Positions 1 to 7,752 of a stretch of 12,328 bases of DNA are shown in pieces (positions within the stretch are counted from its first letter, which is position 1; the number at the start of each line of letters is the position of its first letter). A program made the translations under genes and the position numbers. The notes under the pieces are model-generated. The model ran no database searches, was not told the origin of the DNA, and saw only the letters and a program-made list of their open reading frames with translations. The DNA comes from Desulfobacteraceae bacterium (GTDB lineage: Bacteria > Desulfobacterota > DSM-4660 > Desulfatiglandales > JALVMZ01), in assembly GCA_027032655.1 (NCBI GenBank), contig JALVMZ010000368.1, forward strand, positions 1 through 12,328, given 5' to 3'.

Positions 1-2
1 TT

Positions 3-1154
3 AAAAAATACAGCCCGTCCGTCTGGAGAAACAGGGCAATCACTGATATCTATGAGCCAGGTTCAACAATAAAGGCATTTCTCCTTGCCGCGGCCCTGGA
101 TCTGAATGTGGTCTCTCCCACCACAAGATTTTACTGCGAAAAGGGGGCATATGTGGTTGGGGGGCACACAATACATGATACCAAAAGATTTGGAACCCTT
201 GAGGTGGCGGATATAATCGGGTTTTCTTCAAATATAGGTGCGGTGAAAATTGGGCAGAAGCTGGGGTATGAAAGATTCTATATCTATCTTAAGAGATTTG
301 GTTTTGGCAAAAAGACAGGAATAGGATTGCTGGGTGAAAGGTCAGGTTACCTGAGGCCTCCATCCCGTGCAAGGGAAATAGATAGGGCCACAACCTATTT
401 TGGTCAGGGAATGAGTGTAACATCCCTTCAGCTTGCAGTTGCAATGTCTGTCATAGCGAATGGTGGAAGACTTATGAGACCCTATGTTGTTAAAGAGATA
501 ACGGATGAGAATGGAGATATAGTAACCAGGACATATCCTCAGATGATCAGGAGAGTAATAAAAGAACAGACCGCTCAAAAGGTCAGGGAGATACTCAGAA
601 GGGTAGTCTCGCCAAAAGGCACTGCACCCAGGGCTGCTATAACTGGATATGGGGTGGCCGGTAAGACAGGAACCGCACAAAAGGTGGATCCAAAAACAAA
701 AAGATACTCTGATAATAACTATGTGTCCGTATTTGTAGGATTTGCCCCTGCTGATAATCCAAAAATGTTGATACTGGTTATGGTGGATGAACCCAGAGGT
801 ATCCCCTATGGTGGTTATGTGGCCGGACCTGTATTCAGAAAGGTTGGTGAGTTTACCCTCCACCATATGGGTGTGGATCCAGAAGACCATCATATAAGAG
901 TTGAGAGGATATCTCCCACTTTAAGAGCAAAGTTTTCTTCCAGGAAGATACTTTATATGCCTGAACTGTATGATATATCCAGAATACCCGATTTCAGGGG
1001 CAGCACAATGAGGGATGTGATAAATAAGGCGGCAACCCTGGGTATTAAGGTGATAGTAAAAGGAAGTGGAATCGCATATGACCAGGTTCCCGAGCCTGGG
1101 ACACCTGTGGAAGATGTGCAGGTGGTGGAAGTGAGATTTAAACCAGGATTATAG
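3..1154 (+). CDS. ftsI: FtsI / PBP2-type septal transpeptidase with C-terminal PASTA domain (5' partial)
   Basis: Class B penicillin-binding protein that crosslinks septal peptidoglycan on the outer face of the inner membrane, working with FtsW. The reading frame is open from the window's first full codon, so the N-terminal membrane anchor and dimerisation domain are cut off and only 383 residues are visible. All three transpeptidase motifs are present: the nucleophile motif STIK in EPGSTIKAF (catalytic Ser codon 63-65, Lys 72-74), SSN at 225-233, and KTGTA beginning at 663. About 105 residues separate the end of the transpeptidase core from a terminal PASTA repeat (984-1151; IPDFRGSTM, then VPEPGTPV). 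An in-frame GTG at 108 is not the start, because the catalytic serine lies upstream of it. murE follows after 4 bases. The SpoVD-like PASTA architecture is also possible for a sporulation enzyme, but the dcw position favours FtsI. Confidence 0.95.
   Translation, partial: KKYSPSVWRNRAITDIYEPGSTIKAFLLAAALDLNVVSPTTRFYCEKGAYVVGGHTIHDTKRFGTLEVADIIGFSSNIGAVKIGQKLGYERFYIYLKRFGFGKKTGIGLLGERSGYLRPPSRAREIDRATTYFGQGMSVTSLQLAVAMSVIANGGRLMRPYVVKEITDENGDIVTRTYPQMIRRVIKEQTAQKVREILRRVVSPKGTAPRAAITGYGVAGKTGTAQKVDPKTKRYSDNNYVSVFVGFAPADNPKMLILVMVDEPRGIPYGGYVAGPVFRKVGEFTLHHMGVDPEDHHIRVERISPTLRAKFSSRKILYMPELYDISRIPDFRGSTMRDVINKAATLGIKVIVKGSGIAYDQVPEPGTPVEDVQVVEVRFKPGL
984..1151 (+). other. PASTA domain at the C-terminus of FtsI
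   Basis: This is a protein-domain annotation inside ftsI. About 56 residues beginning IPDFRGST, followed by a helix (MRDVINKAATLG), a strand with KVIVKGSG, the turn VPEPGTPV and a closing strand, match the PASTA fold. PASTA domains are known from penicillin-binding proteins and Ser/Thr kinases, where they bind peptidoglycan or beta-lactam-like ligands or have a structural role. Only one copy is present, and it ends the protein. Whether it binds anything here cannot be told from the sequence. Confidence 0.85.
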
Positions 1155-1158
1155 GAAT

Positions 1159-2685
1159 ATGAGACTTAGAGAATTGTTGAATGGTATTAATATAAAAACC
1201 TTATATAATAGAAAAGATATGATGATAAAAGGGATATCATATGATTCAAGGAAGGTTCAACCAGGCTTTTTATTTGTTGCCATTAAAGGAAATAAAGTGG
1301 ATGGGCACGAGTTTATCAATGATGCCATAAAGAGAGGGGCAAGTGCCATTGTTGGAGAAGGATTTGTTGAGCCTTCAAAAAGTGTGACATTCATAGAGGT
1401 CAATAATTCAAGGGAGGCACTATCTGTCATATCATCCAATTACTATAATAGACCATATAAGGAGCTTGAGATAATCGGAATCACCGGAACAAACGGCAAA
1501 ACCACCACCACATATCTTATTGAGTCCATACTTAAAAATGCAGGGTATTCAACGGGGGTCATTGGGACAGTTGAATACAGATTCTCTGGAAAAAGTTATC
1601 CTGCACCTGTTACCACGCCTGAATCCTTAGAACTTATGGGAATACTTCGCCAGATGGCAGATGCAGGAGTCAAATATGTGATTATGGAAGTCTCATCCCA
1701 TGCCATTTCACAGAAAAGGATCTGGAGTTGTCCTTTCAGAGTGGGAGCCTTTACGAATCTTTCCAGAGATCACCTTGATTATCATTTAGATATGGAGAAC
1801 TACTTTAAGGCAAAGGCCGAACTCTTCGAACACCTGAGCAGAATAGAAGATTATCCAGGTGCAAGGTGGGCAGTAATTAATATGGATGATCCATGGGGTG
1901 AGAGGATAAAGGAGATAACAACTGTTCCAGTGGTTCTCTATGGAACAAAGGAAGGGATGGATGTATCGGCAGAGGATGTCAGGATAGATATGAGCGGGAT
2001 AAGAGGGATGCTGGTAATAGAAGGAAAGACCGCTCCTTTCGTTTCTCCTCTTACAGGGGCCGTGAATCTTTATAATATCCTCTGTGCATCTGCTGTTTCG
2101 TCCTGTATTGGATTGGAAATTGAAGAGATATCAGCGGGACTGAGAGAAGTAGAAAAGATCCCCGGAAGAATGGAACTCATAAGAACAGAGCAGGGATTCA
2201 ATGTTATAATAGATTATGCCCACACCCCTGATGCCCTCCTCAAAGTGCTTGAGTCAATCGGTTCTCTATCTAATGGGAGGATAATAACTCTGTTTGGTTG
2301 TGGTGGTGACAGGGACAGGGGAAAGAGGGCGGAGATGGGAGAAGTTGCAATGAAATTGAGCGATGTTGTTATCATCACCTCCGATAATCCGAGATCAGAG
2401 GATCCCATTTCCATCATATCTGAGATTGAAAGGGGTGTTAAATTATCAGGTGTTAAAAGAATTGAATGGAATGAAAACATATCCCTGCCAGATAAATGCT
2501 ATTTCATAGAGCCTGATAGAAGAAAGGCCATTCAAATGGCAGTGTGTATGGCGGACAGAGGTGATACTGTCCTTATCGCAGGAAAGGGACATGAGAACTA
2601 CCAGATCATAGGCGATAAGAAGATACCCTTTGATGATAGGGAAGAGGCACTGAGGGCGATCTCTTATATTGAAAAAGAGCAGTAA
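1159..2685 (+). CDS. murE: UDP-MurNAc-L-Ala-D-Glu:meso-diaminopimelate ligase
   Basis: Cytoplasmic ATP-dependent ligase adding the third stem-peptide residue; 508 aa, normal for the family. The N-terminal uridine-binding domain contains GISYDSRKV (25-33). The central domain has the P-loop GTNGKTTTT (110-118), TTP (152-154), EVSSHA (177-182), NLSRDHLDYH (200-209) and YFKAKAELF, whose Lys219 should be the carbamylated lysine. The C-terminal domain has PGRME (335-339), DYAHTPD (352-358), FGCGGDRDRGKR (379-390), DNPRSEDP (409-416) and GKGHE (475-479). DNPR is the known signature of meso-DAP-adding enzymes, as opposed to lysine-adding ones. The ATG at 1159 is preceded by two AGGA stretches (1144-1147 and 1153-1156), neither at ideal spacing. 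The gene begins 4 bases after ftsI and ends 3 bases before murF, which suggests co-translation in the operon. Confidence 0.98.
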   Translation: MRLRELLNGINIKTLYNRKDMMIKGISYDSRKVQPGFLFVAIKGNKVDGHEFINDAIKRGASAIVGEGFVEPSKSVTFIEVNNSREALSVISSNYYNRPYKELEIIGITGTNGKTTTTYLIESILKNAGYSTGVIGTVEYRFSGKSYPAPVTTPESLELMGILRQMADAGVKYVIMEVSSHAISQKRIWSCPFRVGAFTNLSRDHLDYHLDMENYFKAKAELFEHLSRIEDYPGARWAVINMDDPWGERIKEITTVPVVLYGTKEGMDVSAEDVRIDMSGIRGMLVIEGKTAPFVSPLTGAVNLYNILCASAVSSCIGLEIEEISAGLREVEKIPGRMELIRTEQGFNVIIDYAHTPDALLKVLESIGSLSNGRIITLFGCGGDRDRGKRAEMGEVAMKLSDVVIITSDNPRSEDPISIISEIERGVKLSGVKRIEWNENISLPDKCYFIEPDRRKAIQMAVCMADRGDTVLIAGKGHENYQIIGDKKIPFDDREEALRAISYIEKEQ

Positions 2686-2688
2686 AAA

Positions 2689-4158
2689 ATGGGAGTTGGT
2701 AATTTAAAGTTAAGGATAGCAGATATCGTAAGAGTTACAGAGGGGGAACTCCTGTGTGGTAGTGCAGGAGGATTTATTTCGGGTATCTCAACTGATTCAA
2801 GGAATATTAGAGCAGGCCAGCTTTTCTGGGCACTCAGGGGGGAGCGTTTTGATGGTCACGATTTTACAGAACAGGCGGTCTGCAAGGGAGCGGGGGCCCT
2901 TGTGATTGAAAAAGACAGGGCTCAAGACCTTATAAATAATGTTTCAATACCTGTCATAGGTGTAAGTAATACTCTATTTGCCCTGGGTGAACTGGCAAAG
3001 TGGTGGAGAAGAATTCATGATGTAAAGATAGCTGGAATCACAGGAAGTGCCGGCAAGACCACAACCAAGGAGATGACATGGTTGATTCTTAATAAGAATC
3101 TTCCCACACTCAAAAATCCTGGCAACTTCAATAATCTTATAGGTCTTCCCATCTCCCTTCTGGAACTCGATAATCACCATAAAAGGGCGGTTCTTGAGAT
3201 GGGTATGAATCGCCCCGGGGAGATTGGAAGGTTAACCGAAATATCAGCTCCAGATGTGGGACTTATTACACGGGTTTCAGAAGCTCATCTGGAAGGGGTT
3301 GGGGATATAAGGGGTGTATTGGAGGCCAAGCTGGAGCTTGCTGTTAATATCTCTTCTGATGCTGTGCTTATCATCAATGGAGATGATGACTTACTCATTG
3401 AGGGCATATCTAAAATAAAAAGGAATGTGATCAGGTTTGGACTTGGTTCAGATAATCATGTAAGGGCATATGATATAAGGGAAAATGGTCCAAAAGGTGC
3501 CTTTTTCAGGATACGGCATGAAAAGGGAGTAATTGAAGTTACTCTTTCCGTTCCCGGTATTCATAATGTGTATAATGCATGCGCTTCAGTGGCCATATGT
3601 CTTGCCATGGGAGAAAACGAAGATACTATTTCAGAAGCACTCTCAGAGTTTAGACCAATTAAAGGCAGGTGCAATATAATAGAGCTCTCTCATGGTGGAC
3701 TCCTTATTGATGATACATATAATTCAAATCCTGCATCTCTCAGGGCTGCCATTGAGCTTGCAATAAAGCTTATGGGGCCAGGCAAAAGGCTTATTATTGG
3801 CCTGGGGGAGATGCTTGAACTTGGAAAGAAGAGCGAACAGGCTCATAAAGAGGCAGGTCAAGTGGTTGCAAAGGCCAGACCATCACTTTTCGTTGCAATG
3901 GGAGATCATTCGGCTCATATGCTTCAGGGTGCAAGGGAAGGGGGGCTTTCACCCCATGTGCTTGAGATTGCTGAAAATCATATTCACATGGCAGATGCCA
4001 TATTAGATGTCATGAAAAACGGAGATATTGTTTTGATTAAAGGTTCAAGAAGGATTGGACTTGAAAAGGTGGTGGATAAAATACTCAAAGTCAAAGGGGT
4101 ATCATCCTTTAATGACAAAAACAAAGGAGATAATACACATCTATGCTCTATAAATTGA
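2689..4158 (+). CDS. murF: UDP-MurNAc-tripeptide:D-alanyl-D-alanine ligase
   Basis: Cytoplasmic Mur ligase that adds the D-Ala-D-Ala dipeptide, completing the UDP-MurNAc-pentapeptide; 489 aa, slightly longer than E. coli MurF (about 450). Visible motifs are STDSRNI (34-40), the P-loop GSAGKTTTKE (119-128), NPGNFNNLIGLP (143-154), EMGMNRPGEI (170-179), AHLEG (199-203), EAK with Lys214 as the probable carbamylated lysine, HNVYNACA (292-299), KGR (325-327), DDTYNSNPAS (341-350), GEMLELG (373-379) and KGSRRIGLE (451-459). The N-terminal region is visibly paralogous to MurE. The usual TN of the T-N-x-x-x-A-H-L motif is TR here (TRVSEAHL). The last ~20 residues are polar and probably a dispensable tail. 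The ribosome binding site before the ATG is weak, so coupling to murE is likely. The 3' end overlaps mraY by 16 bases. Confidence 0.97.
   Translation: MGVGNLKLRIADIVRVTEGELLCGSAGGFISGISTDSRNIRAGQLFWALRGERFDGHDFTEQAVCKGAGALVIEKDRAQDLINNVSIPVIGVSNTLFALGELAKWWRRIHDVKIAGITGSAGKTTTKEMTWLILNKNLPTLKNPGNFNNLIGLPISLLELDNHHKRAVLEMGMNRPGEIGRLTEISAPDVGLITRVSEAHLEGVGDIRGVLEAKLELAVNISSDAVLIINGDDDLLIEGISKIKRNVIRFGLGSDNHVRAYDIRENGPKGAFFRIRHEKGVIEVTLSVPGIHNVYNACASVAICLAMGENEDTISEALSEFRPIKGRCNIIELSHGGLLIDDTYNSNPASLRAAIELAIKLMGPGKRLIIGLGEMLELGKKSEQAHKEAGQVVAKARPSLFVAMGDHSAHMLQGAREGGLSPHVLEIAENHIHMADAILDVMKNGDIVLIKGSRRIGLEKVVDKILKVKGVSSFNDKNKGDNTHLCSIN
4126..4129 (+). promoter_or_regulatory. Ribosome binding site for mraY
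   Basis: AAAGGAGA (core GGAG) lies inside the murF tail, 13 bases before the ATG at 4143. The motif is strong but the spacing is long. No other ATG, GTG or TTG lies between the two in the mraY frame. Confidence 0.5.
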
Positions 4159-5222
4159 TATACATGTTCCATACGGAGATATCCTGGTTCAATGTCTTTA
4201 GATATATAACCTTCAGGACCATTGTCTCTACTCTGTTTTCAATGATTATAGTGCTTCTTCTTGGCAGATGGATGATAAATAAATTGAGGAAGAAGCAGAT
4301 TGGTCAATATATTAGAGAAGATGGACCCCCTAATCACAAAAGCAAAGAAGGAACACCCACCATGGGTGGATGTCTTATTATACCTGTTATACTGATTTCA
4401 ACTCTTCTCTGGGCAGATTTTAAGAATTTCTATATCTGGATACTTCTCTTTGTTATCTCATCATTTGGATTTATAGGTTTCATTGATGATTATCTCAAGA
4501 CCATAAAGAAGAATAACAGGGGGCTGAGTATTAAACTGAAGTTTGGACTTCAGCTTATAGCAGGTTCCATTGCAGGAATAATGCTATATTCATATCATGG
4601 TTTTAATACCCAGTTGAATCTGCCATTTTTCAAAATGATAAGCCCTGATCTTGGCATCTTCTATATCCCATTTATTGTATTCATTATTGTTGGGGCATCA
4701 AATGCTGTTAATCTAACAGATGGTCTTGATGGACTTGCAACAGGCCCCTCGATAGTTGCCTTTTCCAGTTATTTAGTGTTCTCCTATCTTGCCGGACATG
4801 TGAAGATTGCCAATTATCTTCAGATACCATATGTGGCAGGAGCAGGGGAATTATCAGTTATTTGTGGTGCTACTGCAGGGGCATGTCTTGGATTTTTGTG
4901 GTTTAATTCCTATCCTGCTGAGGTATTTATGGGGGATGTGGGTTCTCTTCCTCTGGGAGCAGCACTGGGAAGTGTGGCTGTTATAACCAAGCAGGAGATA
5001 GTGCTTTTGATGGTGGGGGGGATATTTGTATTTGAGACCCTTTCTGTGATATTTCAGGTGCTCTATTTCAGGATTACAGGAGGACAGAGGATATTCCGCA
5101 TGGCGCCCATCCATCATCACTTTGAACTTAAAGGGTGGCCTGAGTCAAAGGTAACAGTGAGATTCTGGATAATATCTATAATACTTGCTCTTATATCACT
5201 AAGCACCCTGAAGCTGAGATAG
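4143..5222 (+). CDS. mraY: Phospho-N-acetylmuramoyl-pentapeptide-transferase
   Basis: Integral membrane enzyme that transfers phospho-MurNAc-pentapeptide from UDP to undecaprenyl phosphate, making lipid I on the cytoplasmic face of the inner membrane. It has 359 aa, matching the usual ~360, with about ten hydrophobic segments. Diagnostic motifs are GTPTMGG (70-76), IDDYLK with the DD pair (115-116), NAVNLTDGLDGLA with Asp193, FMGDVGSLPLG with Asp265, and the APIHHHFELKGWPE loop with the His triad (324-326). The N-terminus (FNVFRYITFRTIVS) lines up well with E. coli MraY when the ATG at 4143 is used, so that start is preferred over the next ATG at 4164. The first 16 bases overlap the murF 3' end. 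murD follows after 24 bases, the longest intergenic space in the window. Confidence 0.98.
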   Translation: MLYKLIYMFHTEISWFNVFRYITFRTIVSTLFSMIIVLLLGRWMINKLRKKQIGQYIREDGPPNHKSKEGTPTMGGCLIIPVILISTLLWADFKNFYIWILLFVISSFGFIGFIDDYLKTIKKNNRGLSIKLKFGLQLIAGSIAGIMLYSYHGFNTQLNLPFFKMISPDLGIFYIPFIVFIIVGASNAVNLTDGLDGLATGPSIVAFSSYLVFSYLAGHVKIANYLQIPYVAGAGELSVICGATAGACLGFLWFNSYPAEVFMGDVGSLPLGAALGSVAVITKQEIVLLMVGGIFVFETLSVIFQVLYFRITGGQRIFRMAPIHHHFELKGWPESKVTVRFWIISIILALISLSTLKLR

Positions 5223-5233
5223 AGGTATTTTAA

Positions 5234-5239
5234 GAGGGG
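5234..5239 (+). promoter_or_regulatory. Ribosome binding site deciding the TTG start of murD
   Basis: GAGGGG in the mraY-murD gap ends 7 bases before the TTG at 5247, which is ideal spacing. No comparable site lies close to the next in-frame ATG at 5283. This supports the TTG start. Confidence 0.7.
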
Positions 5240-5246
5240 ATCACAG

Positions 5247-6656
5247 TTGAATATCAGAGAGGGAAATATCAATTTTAATGGAATGAAGATACTTGTGGTG
5301 GGTCTTGGCATAACAGGTGTGCGTTGTATCACATGGCTTAAAAGTATGGGCGCAGATGTTATGGGAACGGATATCAAAGATATGGAGCAAATACCCCAGG
5401 AGCATATATCCACCTTAGTTTCCCTGGGAGTGGCTCTTGAGACAGGTAAACACGAGGAGAAGACATTCCTGAATTCTGATCTGATTATATTGAGTCCCGG
5501 GGTCCCTACTGATATGGATATTATTAAAAGGGCAAGGGGCAGAGGAATACCTGTAATGGGAGAGATGGAGCTTGCATCAAGATTCATTAAGGCTCCCATA
5601 ATAGCAATCACTGGGACAAATGGAAAATCCACAACCACAGAACTTATCAGTTTGATTCTAAGAAAAGGTGGATTCCGGGTATTTACAGGAGGCAATATTG
5701 GAAGCCCCTTGGTTGAACATCTCATTGATAATAAACCGATTGATTATGCAGTTATCGAGGTAAGTAGTTTTCAGCTTGAAACCATTGAAACTTTCAGCCC
5801 TTATATTTCCATAATATTAAATATATCCCCTGATCACTTAGAAAGATATAGAGACTTCGAATCCTATGCCAGAACAAAGTTGAAAATATACATGAATCAG
5901 AAACCTTTCACTCATCTTATTCTAAATTATGATGACCAATTTTTAACAGAGGCACCAAAGAAAGAAGGTCTGAACATTTACTGGTTTTCAACCAGGAGTT
6001 TGAAAGGTGTGGATGCATTTTTAAGGAATGATGGGATAATTATTATCCAGAGTCCTGAAAATGGAGAGATCAGATTGGATTATGGAAGTCTTCCTGTTAA
6101 AGGACTCCATAATGCGGAAAATGTTATGGCATCAGCACTTTCAGCACTAATTGTGGGAGTAAGCCCTGAGATTATAACTGAAGCACTTCAGGAGTTCAGA
6201 CAATTGCCCCATCGCCTTCAACTGGTTGCAACTGTAAATGGAGTTGATTTTTACAATGACTCCAAAGCAACCAATATCGACTCAGCATGCAAGTCCATTA
6301 TGTCATTTAACAGACCTGTAATTCTGATTGCAGGTGGAAGGCACAAGGGAACAGGATATGAACCTCTTTCAGATGCATCAAAGGGCAGGGTGAAGTTTGC
6401 TTTCTTGATAGGTGAGAGCAGAGAACTAATTGCTAAATCCTTTAAAGGGGTTGTGCCCTTTGATTTTGCTGATACCCTCCGTGATGCAGTGTGGCATGCA
6501 TATTCAATGGCGGACAGGGGAGATGTTGTTCTTCTTGCTCCTGCATGCTCAAGTTTTGATATGTTCAGAGACTATATACATAGAGGCGAAGAATTTATCA
6601 GGATAGTAAGGGAGATATCCTATGAGGGTGGTAAGGCAGAAATATCGGGGATATGA
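5247..6656 (+). CDS. murD: UDP-N-acetylmuramoylalanine--D-glutamate ligase
   Basis: Cytoplasmic ligase adding D-glutamate to UDP-MurNAc-L-Ala; 469 aa from the TTG start. The N-terminal Rossmann-like UDP-binding domain shows KILVVGLGITG (14-24) and SPGVP (83-87). The ATPase domain has GTNGKSTTTE (123-132), GGNIG (148-152), EVSSFQLE (171-178), LNISPDHLERY (191-201) and YARTKLKIY, whose Lys211 corresponds to the carbamylated lysine. The C-terminal domain has KGLHNAEN (285-292), PHRLQ (321-325), NDSKATN (337-343), AGGRHKG (362-368) and ACSSFDMF (433-440). TTG at 5247 is chosen because of its ribosome binding site and because the residues before MKILVVG (FNG) resemble the short lead normally found in MurD. 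ATG at 5283 is the alternative and would leave almost no lead. The 3' end overlaps ftsW by 35 bases. Confidence 0.97.
   Translation: MNIREGNINFNGMKILVVGLGITGVRCITWLKSMGADVMGTDIKDMEQIPQEHISTLVSLGVALETGKHEEKTFLNSDLIILSPGVPTDMDIIKRARGRGIPVMGEMELASRFIKAPIIAITGTNGKSTTTELISLILRKGGFRVFTGGNIGSPLVEHLIDNKPIDYAVIEVSSFQLETIETFSPYISIILNISPDHLERYRDFESYARTKLKIYMNQKPFTHLILNYDDQFLTEAPKKEGLNIYWFSTRSLKGVDAFLRNDGIIIIQSPENGEIRLDYGSLPVKGLHNAENVMASALSALIVGVSPEIITEALQEFRQLPHRLQLVATVNGVDFYNDSKATNIDSACKSIMSFNRPVILIAGGRHKGTGYEPLSDASKGRVKFAFLIGESRELIAKSFKGVVPFDFADTLRDAVWHAYSMADRGDVVLLAPACSSFDMFRDYIHRGEEFIRIVREISYEGGKAEISGI
6609..6614 (+). promoter_or_regulatory. Ribosome binding site for ftsW inside murD
   Basis: AGGGAG sits inside the murD coding region, 7 bases before the ftsW ATG at 6622. 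Motif and spacing are both good, which supports starting ftsW within murD. Confidence 0.7.
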
Positions 6657-7752
6657 TTTAGGATTGATTATACCCACTCTGATACTTGTTATCCTTGGAT
6701 TTATTATTATTTATAGTTCCAGTTCGGTGCTTGCACAACAAAAGATGGGGGATTGCTATTTCTTTTTAAAGAGACAGGTGGGATTTGCCATTCTTGGACT
6801 ATTTCTCATGATAATAGCAAAAAATATCCCTCTTAATTTTTATAAAAGGATGGTTTATCCACTTCTTTTTATAAATATACTTCTACTGGTATTGGTTCTT
6901 ATCCCTGGTATTGGTGTGAAGGTGGGTGGTGCAAGAAGATGGTTAAACATACTGGGGATATCCTTCCAGCCATCAGAGCTTGCAAAGCTATGTCTTTCAC
7001 TTTACATGGCTTATTCCATGTCGAAAAAGGTTCATAAAATGGACCTCTTTTCAAGGGGGGTGCTACCTCATCTTATTATTGCTGGTTCTTTTATAGGATT
7101 AATTCTGCTTCAGCCTGACTTTGGAACTTCAGTGATAATAGCAGGATGGATACTTGTTCTGCTTTTAGTGGGTGGGGCAAGGTTATGGCAGATTGCATTA
7201 ATGGTGCTCATTTCCGTTCCCATGCTTATTCATTCCCTTTTTGGGGCTCACTATAGAGTCAAACGCTGGGGAGCATTTTTAAATCCCTGGGATGACCCTC
7301 AGGGAGTTGGTTTTCAGATTATACATTCATTTCTTGCACTTGGTTCAGGGGGGTTGTTGGGTGTGGGACTTGGCAATAGCAAACAAAAGCTATTTTATCT
7401 ACCAGAACCCCACACGGATTTCATCCTATCCATTATTGGAGAAGAACTGGGTTTTATAGGAATCGCTTTCGTCATTTGTATGTTTCTTTTAATAATTATA
7501 AAAGGAATAAGGATATCGCTAAATTCAAAAGAGCTTTTTGGCTGTTACCTTGCCTTTGGTATTACTTGTTTTCTGGGTATCCAGGTTCTCACAAATATGG
7601 GAGTGGTAATGGGGTTGTTACCAACAAAAGGGCTGACTCTTCCATTTCTCAGTTACGGTGGCTCATCGTTAATTATTACTCTGGTATCCATTGGAATACT
7701 TTTAAATATTTCATCAGGGGGTGGGCGAACTGGAAAAGGCAGGACACACTGA
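6622..7752 (+). CDS. ftsW: SEDS-family septal peptidoglycan glycosyltransferase FtsW
   Basis: Polytopic membrane protein that polymerises lipid II at the septum together with FtsI; 376 aa, typical length. About ten hydrophobic segments are visible, starting with one after the cytoplasmic lead YRGYDLG. Family motifs are VGGARRWLN (101-109), ISFQPSELAK (113-122), LLQPDFGTS (162-170), KRWGAFLNPW (204-213), KLFYLPEPHTDF (257-268), GEELGFIG (273-280) and GLTLPFLSYGGSS (327-339). Asp266 in HTDF is the counterpart of the essential catalytic aspartate of E. coli FtsW. The start lies inside murD because the conserved YDLG lead is encoded across the murD stop codon, and no later start would keep it. 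RodA is the main alternative, but the dcw position between murD and murG and the pairing with ftsI argue for FtsW. The 3' end overlaps the assigned murG start by 32 bases. Confidence 0.97.
   Translation: MRVVRQKYRGYDLGLIIPTLILVILGFIIIYSSSSVLAQQKMGDCYFFLKRQVGFAILGLFLMIIAKNIPLNFYKRMVYPLLFINILLLVLVLIPGIGVKVGGARRWLNILGISFQPSELAKLCLSLYMAYSMSKKVHKMDLFSRGVLPHLIIAGSFIGLILLQPDFGTSVIIAGWILVLLLVGGARLWQIALMVLISVPMLIHSLFGAHYRVKRWGAFLNPWDDPQGVGFQIIHSFLALGSGGLLGVGLGNSKQKLFYLPEPHTDFILSIIGEELGFIGIAFVICMFLLIIIKGIRISLNSKELFGCYLAFGITCFLGIQVLTNMGVVMGLLPTKGLTLPFLSYGGSSLIITLVSIGILLNISSGGGRTGKGRTH

Noticed and set aside
108..110. GTG as the start of a 348-residue ftsI
   Set aside because: The catalytic STIK motif lies upstream in the same open frame, so the true start is before the window.
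342..893. 183-residue open frame on the - strand opposite ftsI
   Set aside because: It lies entirely antisense to the transpeptidase domain, has no recognisable motif, and its composition looks like a codon-usage shadow.
2214..2480. 88-residue - strand frame opposite murE
   Set aside because: It is a shadow of the conserved MurE C-terminal domain with no features of its own.
5117..5725. 202-residue open frame on the - strand opposite mraY end and murD start
   Set aside because: It is antisense to strongly conserved MurD and MraY coding sequence, with repetitive low-information composition and no family signature. Long antisense frames are expected with this codon bias.
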